Positions 6,836 through 16,500 of a stretch of DNA of 64,000 nucleotides are shown in pieces (position 1 is the first letter of the stretch; the number at the start of each line of letters is the position of its first letter). The translations under genes and the position numbers were made by a program. The notes under the pieces were generated by a model that saw only the letters and a list, made by a program, of their open reading frames with translations, did not search any database and was not told the origin of the DNA. The stretch lies in contig JAHLKG010000011.1 in assembly GCA_025526995.1 (NCBI GenBank), forward strand, positions 1 through 64,000, given 5' to 3'. This DNA comes from Powellomyces hirtus. Taxonomy: Eukaryota > Chytridiomycota > Chytridiomycetes > Spizellomycetales > Powellomycetaceae.

Positions 6836-9800
6836 ATGAGGTCCGCAAATGAAGGGCCTCCATCTCAATTCCAACTCAATTCGGAGTCTCATCTGATGGA
6901 TCGACACACCACGGGACTGAGCTCCTTCTTTTGTTGCTGGAAAGGACCGGATGGGGTCAAGTTCTGGGAATGCCGACTTTGTAACTCTTGGCTCGGCTCG
7001 TCCAGAACGCTGAGAGAAAGTCGTCGGCAGCGACATCTTGCAACCCGAAGACACCAACGGCGCATTGCACATCTGGAGTTTGAAAGCGGACAGGATGACA
7101 TCGAAAGGCATGTTCCTGGCATCCCAGAGCCTGAAGATGACAACTTGGATGACATTAGTCCCAACTCTGACCTGTCCAGCCATGCCATTACTACATGCGA
7201 CTTTGATGACCTTGTCTCCCTTGAAAGTTTTGATGGCGACAATTCCGAACAAGCACCAGATTTGGCGTCTCCAGAGTCGCCTGATCGGTCAGTCACTGCA
7301 TCACCCGATGTCTTCATGAGGTCCATGCGGTCCGAATATTGGCCATTTTCAACAAAGGAGCATTTCTTCTCAGCTCTTTTGTTCAGTGGGACGCGCCAGC
7401 GCCTGTCAGTTCGAGTGCGGAAATGGATTTGGTGGTGGGCGCGTAGCTTGGGGCTCCGTCTTCCATCCCTCAAGTCTATTCAAAAGGAGATGCATGCCGC
7501 CCGCAATGTAGCAGGATGCCACACATATGAAGAAAACTCGGTCTCTGGGCGCCCTTTCTTTCAAAATTCCCTTTTGGACACTATTCGGCGGGCGATATCA
7601 AATCCTGTGGTTGTGGGGCTGTTGGAAACATATCCTGAAGAGACTACACGGCCTTCAGAACTGTGGTATGGTGTGAAGTGGCATGAGGAACCCATTCTGC
7701 GAACGCCTATGGTCAGGGTTAACGGTCTTGATTTCTATACCGGGGAAACGGCGATGACTGGTGATGGAACACTTATCAGAATCATGAAATTCTTCAAAGT
7801 CAAAGGGAAACTGTCCTTTTCGGGGACAATATTGACGGAACTGCCCGCTCTTCCAGAGACTCCGGTTGGACAATTGTTCGCCCTTGCACGCCATCCATTA
7901 TCCTCCATTACAAGGCCCGTGGAAGATCTGTTACCGAGCGCCTCAATAACAATGGTTGTCGAACAGGAAGCCGATGGAGCCATCTTGAACATCCAAGCGC
8001 CTGTGAATCATTGGCGCCAAACTGCCAATGGTCGTCGGATTCTCGTTGTTCCCCTCATGATGTTCTGTGATGGTTCTTCTGGCAACATATCAAAACAATG
8101 GAACAATCATGACACTTGGATATTCACGTTGGCTGGTCTTCCATTTGACCAACGAAGCTCAGATTACCATCAGCACTTTGTTTGCACAAGCAACGGACTT
8201 GATGGGATGGAAATGACAAGCGCCATTGTCGCCCAATTGAAGCAGCTCACCGAGGGCATCTCATGTGTTCATGGCGTCTCCCATGAGCCATTGCTTGTGA
8301 TTGGAGGACTGCTATGTCTGCTGGGCGACAACCCCCAGTCGAGCAAGTTTTGCTGCCACAGTGGGTTAATGTCCTTGAAATGTTGTCATCGTTGTGAAGT
8401 GAGCCGCAAGCTGACAGACGCCGCTGGCCTTATTGAACTCGTCTCAACGCCCACAACACAACGGAACTGGCAAACAACGGCGGCCATCATTGCTCAACAA
8501 CTGCAGCTGTTATTTGAGAGACGCACCAAAACAAAAATCCGGGAGCTTCAGACTGCAACGGGCGTCAAATGCGTGCTTGCTCAAAAGGTCATTGACAAGG
8601 CGAGTCCCCTCCATTCATATTGGCGCTTGCAACTGGCGGTTGGCGCTTAACATCATGTCTTTTCATAAACATTCCAGATGGGCGCCCAAAGTGGAGATTT
8701 CCCGGCCGATTTCATCAGAGAGGGTCTCCCTTCCTTACTGCAGAGACGCAATCCCCTCCTTCAATTGCCGGGGTTTAATGGGCATTTGGATACCTCGGTC
8801 GAAGTCCTCCACACTGTGCTGCTTGGGTTTGTCAAATATGTTGGCAATCAAACGATCAAATATGGCCTTGTGACAGGCGTCAACCGAGCGACAAACAAGG
8901 CGACAGTCATCGCCAGGATTGACTCGTTTGATGCTAACGGCACAGATCGAGGACCAATGCGGGGGTCCACATTTGTAACCTATGTCGGATCTCTCATTGG
9001 AAGGGACTTCAAAGCTTTCATTCAAGCCGGGGTCTTCATTTTTCATGGGCACATTGCTGATGATGTGATGGCGATGTGGGAAAAACTGGCCGTGCTTTCC
9101 GTGTTGGTTTATGAAAACCGAATCTCGAACCTTGATGCATACTGTGATCAATTGGAAGCTGCAACAGACGCTTTCTTCGCCGCAGTCGCCAGCTTCTCCA
9201 TTCGACTTTTCAAAAAGACAAAATATCACATCTTTCGTCATCTAGTTCCGGACGTTCGTCGTTTTGGACTTCCTCGCCACTACCATACTGAAACATCTGA
9301 GAGGTTCAACCATGCGATACGCAGTCAGTCCGTACATAGCAACAGACAGGCGCCATCATTGGACATCGCGAGCGGTTTCTCTCTTCTCGCCACTATGCGC
9401 CATATTGTCTCGGGAGGCATTCTGCGAGCGCCAGCAGAGCCTGAAGCCCCGTTGGAGCTGATTCATGCGTCCGAGGCGATAACTTGTCTTGCAGGTGACC
9501 CCACCGTACAGGCGCTCTTTGGCATCCAACTGAAGGCGTCAGCGTTTGTCCTGCAAAAAGGAATGTTTGTCCTTCTCTAAGACCGGCGCTTAGCTCGGAT
9601 TGCAGGTCAAACTAAGGCTGAGCTCGAGGTCGACCTTCTCCGGCTCGTCCCTGATGTTGTCTTTCATGGACTGCCCATTGTTGAGGAAACACCACATAGA
9701 CGCTCGGTCTCACCTGCCGATGTGAAGGCAATTCTGAATTTCCAGCACCACTGTGCGGCCGCAGGATGCGCCATCGCTGTGACGGGACGGAAGCGTTTGG

Positions 9801-10048
9801 AGCGTTGTGAAACCACCATAATGAGGCGGTCTATTTTGCATGGGCCTCTCCAACAGTTTGTAGTGAACCTACATTGCATTAAAACAGCCCAAGCGCTTCG
9901 GACAATGGTTCCAAAACTAGATCGGGAGGAAAATGCTGCCAGATTGAAGGAGACCCTGAGCCGAACATGGTCAAGCGCCAAGGACACAGGCGCCAACACT
10001 CCCCGGTTGGTCACGGGCGCTAGTGGACGGTGCCTCAAGCGCCAATGA
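6836..10048 (+). CDS. RNase H-fold transposase with N-terminal zinc finger
   Basis: Exon 6836-8587, intron 8588-8677 (90 nt, in phase, removes a TAA), then frame 2 open to 10048 apart from one TAA at 9578-9580; about 1040 residues. Residues ~45-75 form a C-x2-C...H...H finger (CRLCNSW...RHLATRRH). Asp412 lies in MMFCDGSSGNISKQWNNH, the motif that fungal transposon proteins of this size share as C-D-D-x-S-G-N...K-W-N-x-H. The second exon has HLDTSVEVLHTVLLGFVKY and later SERFNHAIRS-SVHSNRQAPS, both hallmarks of the same basidiomycete/chytrid family, and the end has the expected Cys/His-rich FQHHCAAAGC and FVVNLHCIKTAQAL. It probably cuts and joins the element's ends, in the CACTA/Plavaka/KDZ orbit. 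The internal TAA means either an unseen short intron or inactivation. Confidence 0.75.
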
Positions 10049-10129
10049 AGAGGACAAAGGCGCCAAGAGCTCCACATAGGTGCCATAGCAACAGCGCTTA
10101 AGTCTACACCTTCTGTCTACCACACCAAA

Positions 10130-10136
10130 TATAAAA
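10130..10136 (+). promoter_or_regulatory. TATA box for accessory gene
   Basis: TATAAAA in CCAAATATAAAATC, 67 bp before the ATG at 10203 and 82 bp after the transposase stop. It is followed by the C/T-rich tract usual before fungal start sites, which suggests a separate transcript. Confidence 0.55.
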
Positions 10137-10202
10137 TCTTGGCCTCCTCCGTTGGACCCTTTTTTCCTTCTCACTCACACCCTGAACCCTTAATTGTCCT
10201 TC

Positions 10203-11651
10203 ATGACCCATCCGACACATCCAGAGTACTCCCCCAATCCATTTGACACACCAGCAGCAAAGAGACGACGAACATCAAGTAACAGCCACAGGCAGCTCAT
10301 GTGGAGTGCCCTGCAACCCGCCGAAAGTCCAACACCCACAAGCTCAAATGCAGGCTCAGATATCCGGCCCTCATCTGGGGTTGCCAACCAGTCCTCTCTC
10401 CTGGCACAAGCACAAGCGCATGTGAAACAGTTAACTGGAGAAATGGTGGGTGGGTGGCGCTTGATTAACCCCCACATGGATGAAATGCCATAACTCTTCG
10501 TTCAGGTCCCAGCTTTAGCGGGGATGGGCTCTATGTCACAAGGAGAACTGGTGATACTGGGGGTTGTCATCCGTCTAATGGCAGAAATGACAAAACTTCA
10601 GGGTCAGTTGGCGGCTAGCTTCTCCTTAAGCGCCAGTGATATGGTATGCATTCAGTTGCGGCGCCTGTTGACTCTCACAACATACTTATGGCGTCTTCAT
10701 TTCTAGTCAGTGATTCGAGCCAAAGTTGGAAAGCACATGAGTCGGCCAGACCTTCCCAGTTATAACAACCGCGGTCATGGCATCTCAGACGAGATCTGGA
10801 AACAGATGGTGGAAGCAGAGACGTTTCCCCGTTCTCTTACCCGAAAAGATCACGTCAAGACCACCGTTCAAAAGCACATCAGTTATTGCATCTCTCAATG
10901 GAAAGCAGCGCGGAAAGCAGATGTAAGTCTCTTTTGGCGCCAATGTAAGCGCCAAACTCATTTGAGCGAGCGCTTCTCAGCTCCTAGGATCGGCGAGGGG
11001 CCAAATCAACCGATATGATCTTCCCACTTTTACCAAGCGACTGTTCGTCATTCGATCCTCGCCCACAAGTGACCAAATGGCACGCGCTGCGCTCTTGGTG
11101 AGAAGTCGGAACTGGCGCCTGATATCGTTGAATGCCATGTGTGTTCACCATTATGTCGACAGCGTCATGTAGTTGAAGCGCTTGAGAAGAAGGGAAAAAC
11201 ACCAGACCAGAAGAGCGAGCTTCTGTGGTCGACTGTGGAGGATTATTTAGCGGCTATCTTCAAGTGTCCACCCTCGGAACAGGCGACATTCCTAAGCACG
11301 GTTGTCTCTCAGGATCTGGCGCTCTGGAAAGGTGCGGCGCCAGACTCGGATGAGGGCGAAGATGAAGACACTTGCCGGCGCCAGTCCATGGCCACTTCGA
11401 AAGCCAATTTCAGAATGGAGCCTAGCCCAATCCTGCCAGAGGACGAGGATTCTGACAATGAAGTCGATCATCTCCCCCCAATCTCGGCGTTCGCAGGTCC
11501 CGCCAACTCTGCTCCGCCCTTAACCTATGGCAACTCTTTCACCGTGGATAGCGGGTTCCCGGGCCAGTTTGCACATTCTACCAATATCCAGGACTCAGGG
11601 ATCTTTCCCAGTCAAGCATTAACCAACGACTCCCTTACACAATTGGATTGA
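10203..11651 (+). CDS. Element accessory protein, unknown function
   Basis: Multi-exon frame following the transposase: exons 10203-10445, 10506-10643, 10707-10922 and 10988-~11,070/11,097, with a last exon ending 11651. The first three introns are 60, 63 and 65 nt with good GT-AG ends and keep phase. Residues ~15-25 carry a basic patch (AAKRRRTSS) that could be a nuclear signal. Exon 2 is an amphipathic helix, possibly dimerising. Exon 3 has a basic region (DEIWKQMVEAETFPRS, then HVKTTVQKHISYCISQWK). The last exon starts helical (HVVEALEKKGKTPDQK) and then becomes acidic and Ser/Pro-rich. No family recognised. By position it may be the DNA-binding helper protein that CACTA-like elements encode beside the transposase, or an activator. 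The intron 4 boundary is unresolved. Confidence 0.55.
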
Positions 11652-11654
11652 TCC

Positions 11655-11735
11655 GTTTGGCGCTTGTGGGAGTCCATAAGCGCTCGATTAGCTGCCATAG
11701 GCGCTCAATTAGCAGCCCATAAGCGCTCAATTAAA
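11655..11735. repeat. RGCGCY cluster, right side of element
   Basis: Four copies spaced 22-28 bp: TTGGCGCTTGTGGGAG, CATAAGCGCTCGATTAGC, CATAGGCGCTCAATTAGC and CATAAGCGCTCAATTAAA. The last three share CATARGCGCTCRATTA. This is the best candidate for a subterminal repeat array of the right end. Confidence 0.8.
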
Positions 11736-11739
11736 TCTT

Positions 11740-13532
11740 TTTTGCAATAAAATCACATATGCTCCGCAACAAAATGTGAACTATTTCCGCTGTTTGTCCC
11801 CGGGTTTAATGGACGTTTTTGACAATCGATGGCCGTGCCGCCACATTGATGCAAAAAATCAAGGACAGGAACGTGCCTCGAGCGCCAAATTCCCGAAAGG
11901 GAGAAGTGGAATTCCGGTGAATCACCGGCCAAGATTGTCGCCAAATAACGTTGGAAAGAAGATGGGGAAAAGCGCTGTTCCACTCACATTTGGAACGGAA
12001 TGTTGGTGTTGGATTTGTATCCGAAACATGGTGAACCCGCCATGGTATGTCCGGCTTTGTCACATTGGTTTTGTCTGAAACTGGCGTCTAAACTTCCATC
12101 TGACGAGCGTTTGCCGGGCAGTGGTTGACCCATATCTCCTCTCAAACGTGGAAACACGTCGACATAGTGGTGACCTTTTTTAATGGGTTTGCGTCAAAAG
12201 TGGGACGTATGCACACGCAAATTCTTTTGTGTGTCCAACGTCAAAAAAGCACGTGGATTGGTCGCTGCAGGGGTTCACGGTGTAGGGTGTGGTGCAGCGG
12301 TGAGGAAGGGGCATGTGAGTCACTTGGACGGAATCCAACCGAGTCAGAACGAGACCATGTGAAAAGATTAGGCACATTCCAGGACACGTGACAGAGTTCG
12401 CAATCCGCCGAGGGTATTCCTTAACCCCCCTTGAACAAGGCGCACCCAGTCGGTCGTGTGCGCAGCCTATATAAACGCTGGGAATAGCAAAGGCAAACGC
12501 ATGCGGTTTCATTCACTTGCGACAGGTGTCCATTGCGTATCGATATCGAAATACATCGCAGGCTGCAGTTGCCCCATTGGTTCCTACAGCGATCCTTAGA
12601 TGATACTGGATGTAGGTCAGATACGAGGCTGGTGTATGGCTGAGTCTAAATATAGGGACGGGGTGAGTCATGGAGGGATGGGGGGTGCCAAGTCGTGGGT
12701 TACCAGGCAGTCGGATGTGTGTGTGCAACGCTGTCATGCTTCCTTCTGTCCGGGTACCAGCAGTACGCACGCCGACGAAAGCAAGTCTTGCAGGTCGAGA
12801 CTCCTTCCTCTTTCACCCAGTTCCAAAGGGCATGCATGGAGCCGTGGGGGTGGAAGCAGCAGCAGCAGCAGCAGCCGCCTCAGCCTCAGCCTGACGCACG
12901 TTAACGAACGCTCAATCCCCCCATCGACCATCCACGCCCCCCATCAACAATCCCATCCCTCGCAGTCGTTTCATGCCGTGAGTACCGTATTCTTATCGTT
13001 CTCGTTGGCTGTCTGTCTGTCTGTCTGTCTGTCTGCGGGTTTGTTTGTTGTTCTTGTCCCGTCAGTCCGTCTGGCCTTGTTACCAGCGGAACTGCACGGA
13101 ATTAAATTGTCTCGCAACAACCAACCAACTGACTGACTGACTGACTGACTCGCTTGACTGACTGACTAAATCCACCTCGCCTCACGACTTTTGTTTGTTT
13201 TGCCACCCTCGCCCTCTCTCCCACACACACACACACACACACATCACTCCCACACGCCCGTCTACTTTCCTCCCTCCCGTTGTGTTTTCGTCCATCTTCC
13301 GTGGCCGTTGCCGCGAGAGAAACAAGCCAGCCCTGCTTTTCATCCGCCGGCCGCCCTCGCCCAGTTGTGCACACCCTTCTCATCAGCGCACCCGGTTCCC
13401 TGCTCCAATTTCGTCTCTCAGCCTCAGTCTCAGACTCGCCATCGTCCCTGCCTTGTCCCCCGTTTCCAGCGCGCTGCCCAGCACTCTCGGCTGCTTGAAG
13501 GTCACCGCTTCAGCACATAGACTGCTGTTGAC
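11740..13532. other. Element right flank and kinase 5' region
   Basis: No supportable gene. RGCGCY occurs only sporadically (about 11,883 and 11,970), so the element border lies before ~12,100. A TATA box (TATATAAA, 12468-12475) stands ~1 kb before the kinase start. From 12,990 the DNA becomes a microsatellite-rich, C/T-rich leader. Confidence 0.5.
13011..13243. repeat. Microsatellites in kinase leader
   Basis: (GTCT)6 at 13011-13034, (GACT)n at 13128-13150 and 13154-13167, and (CA)11 at 13221-13243, all in the probable 5' leader or promoter of the kinase gene. Confidence 0.85.
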
Positions 13533-16500
13533 ATGGCCTCCGCTTCGAGGGCTCGGCCGAACCGCTCTGCTGCCAACACCACCTCGTCTTCCCTCGGCCT
13601 TGTCGAATATCTGGACTCGCTGCCAGCACCTGCTCTCATTCTCAAATCCAACGACAACACCTCCCACGAAACCATTCTCCATGTCAACCCGTCGCTCTAC
13701 TCCATCACAAGGTCCACGCTGGATTCCAAGACCTTGGACGTCGAGGGCGCTCCTCTGGCCGACCTGCTGCGTGTCGACAACCCCAACAACATGGAAGACT
13801 GGCTCCGCCACGCAATGCACGTCGGCTCTTCCACAACACCGTTCAGAACCGGCCTAGTCTTTTCTTACAATTCGGAGAATGGAAAGGCTCAGTCTCCACG
13901 AGAGCGGCTAGAAGTGGATTGGACCGCTGTTGTCATGCAGAGCACGTTTGTCGTCCTCACCGGTCAGGTCGTTGGGCAAAACACAAACTCGCATCGGGAG
14001 CTGCTCATTCCCCCAGTACAACAGCAACACAAGGAATTGTTAGAGCGCAACTCTCACACACTCGCTGGTCCAAGTGACCTGCACAATGGAAAATGGACAG
14101 AAATCGACAGGGTGAGTAATACGCGAGAAACCCAAAAGCCGAGTTTCCCTTATCAGGATGCAGGCGGTGGTTCTTTTTGTCCTTTACTTCCTCTGATTGT
14201 TCAATGGTGTTTTCCAGCTGGTGGGATTGTTGACTGGAGGCGGCATCATGGGTGACATTCTTCGCAATTTCGATTGGGCTTCCAGTCCTCTGGGACCTAT
14301 TACGACGTGGCCACAATCTCTTTTGACAGCGTTGTCTCTGATGCTGGGTTCCCCATCACCAATGTCAATATGGTGGGGACCGCAGTTTGTCCTCTTTTAG
14401 TAAGTCATATGAGACGTGTGCCGCAGCAGGAGCAATCCCCAAGTCGTTGACAAAATTCTGTGGATGGCTCTACTTTTTCGTGACTGACATGAGTTGGGTT
14501 TCGTAGCAACGATGCCTACATCCCAGTTACATTCGGCAAACATCCGTGGATTTATGGAAAGCCGGGGTCGGAAGGATGGAGCGAGGTGCGCATGCCGTAA
14601 TGATGTGACAGCTTGTCCCAGCTAGCCCACCTGACCATTAGATACTACTTGGATAGATATGGGAAGAGCTCCTGCCTGCGGCTTTGACCACAGTCGAAGG
14701 GAAAGGATCTTTCAATCCTGAAGATCTTCTTTTTATGACCAGGAGGGGATTTACGGAAGAGACCTATCACACCGTAAGCCATCAGATGTTTTCTTCGCAT
14801 GTTTTATATCAGGCGTGCTCGCTAGACGCTGCCCTGACGTTTTTCTTAGTGGTCGTACGTTCCAATCCGCCAAGAGGATGGTACCGTCGGAGGGCTACTG
14901 AATCCGACTACCGAATGCACAGGTGCAGTTTGACCCAGTTCCACGTCATGATCAAAGTCTTACGTACTCAAACGCTTTTCTTGCATTGTCAGATCAAGTC
15001 TTACTCGCACGCCGCATGAAAACTCTTCGGGACTATAGTGTCCTTGCTGGTCAGACGAAAACTGCGACGGAATTTCTTGCCATAGCTGCAGACATGTTGA
15101 ATGCCAGCAATAAGGACATCTCCTTTGCCCTCATCTACACTGGTGCTGTCGATCACAGCGATTCCGCTTCCCTCCACTCGGCAGCGTCAGTATCCAGCCA
15201 AGACAACATGGGGGAAGGCACACAGTCGTATGTTCTGACGCTTTGCGAAGCGGTGGGCATCCCTCGTGGGCATGAGGCCGCGCCTGAGAAAGTGTTCGTG
15301 GATCTATCGAGCAAGCTGAAGGGCTCCCACATCTGGCCGTTCCAAGAGGTCTGCAGACAGCGAATTGCGATCGAAACAGCAAACGCGGGGTTCGTGGAAG
15401 GCATACCAGGACGAGGTTGGGATGACCCATCCCGAACGGTGGTGACGTGCCCTATTATCGCAAGTGATGCAGACGAAATGAGGGGCATTCTTGTCTTTGG
15501 TACTAGCGGACGATTGGCTTATGATGATAACTTCAAGTAAGGGCGCCATCTCGTTTGGGTGATTTACGCAGAGATTCTTTCGTGAATGATGACTCTGACA
15601 CATGTATCGCTTGGCGTTCCCAGGAGCTTTGTAGAATTGTTCACTCGTCAAACAGCAGCGAGCATAAGTGCCGCTGTCGCGTACGAGGACGAGGTCAAGC
15701 GTGCACAAGCTCTCGCGGCTATTGATCGGACCAAGACTGCTTTCTTTAGGTATGATGTCAGCAGTAGTTGACAGTTTGTAATGCGAGCGGCTCGTTGACT
15801 TTCTTTGGCATTCCTCAGTTCCGTTTCACATGAGCTCAGAACCCCACTCACCCTAATTCTTGGGCCATTGGAGGAAATGATCAGCGATCGCGTTAATGCG
15901 GCAACGCCGTTGCAACTGCAGCGTCTTTCTCTGATCAGCAGAAATGCCAAACGGCTCCTCAAATTGGTCAACAGTTTGTTGGACTTTAGTCGGCTTGAAG
16001 CCGGAAGAATGCAAGCATCGTTTAAGGAAACCAACGTGGCGGCCTTTACGCGAGATCTCGCCAGCGTTTTCAGGAGCGCTGTCGAAAAAGGCGGCGTTGA
16101 ATATCTTGTGGAGTGTGACGAGGACAGGAAGGCATATGTCGATCGTGATATGTGGGAAAAGATTGTTTTCAATCTCATTGGAAACGCCTTCAAATTCACA
16201 TTGCGCGGACGGATAAAAGTTAGTGTGCGACACTCGGCCGACAAGGCCGGTCTGGTTTTTGCCGTAGAGGACACTGGGACTGGTATACCGTCCAGCGAGG
16301 TCAGTAGGGTTTTTGAGCGGTTTCACCGGGTTGAAGGACAGACGGGCCGGAGTTACGAGGGATCTGGCATTGGTTTGGCGTTGACTGACGAGCTAGTCAA
16401 ACTCCACGGTGGAACAGTCAACGTGACAAGTGAGCTTGGTAAGGGGAGCGTGTTTTCTGTGACAATACCGTACGGTACTGCTCATCTCCCTCCGGACATG

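Larger units (their letters stand above)
3597..11740. mobile_element. Composite transposon: Ulp1, dioxygenase, transposase
   Basis: Four reading frames unlike the flanking housekeeping genes lie together: Ulp1-like protease (+), 2OG-Fe(II) dioxygenase (-), large transposase (+) and accessory protein (+). The hexamer RGCGCY is greatly over-represented from ~3870 to ~11,735 and forms clusters at the two sides and in the gene-free gaps, as subterminal transposase-binding motifs do in CACTA/EnSpm-type elements. Terminal inverted repeats and a target duplication could not be identified by eye, so the borders are approximate: left between ~3500 and 3870, right between ~11,735 and 12,120. In-frame stops suggest that this copy is partly decayed. 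Established knowledge: fungal TET/JBP-type dioxygenases travel with KDZ-class transposons in basidiomycetes. Whether this element belongs to that class is inference. Confidence 0.75.

Noticed and set aside
3597..12120. CACTA-type terminal inverted repeats and 3-bp target duplication
   Set aside because: Looked for matching ends (for example CACTG near 3608 and CAGTG near 12,118), but no convincing inverted pair of 10 bp or more was found by eye.
12600..13136. 178-codon Ser-rich plus-strand frame before the kinase
   Set aside because: It runs through microsatellites, lacks motifs, and the kinase frame with its own ATG starts later.
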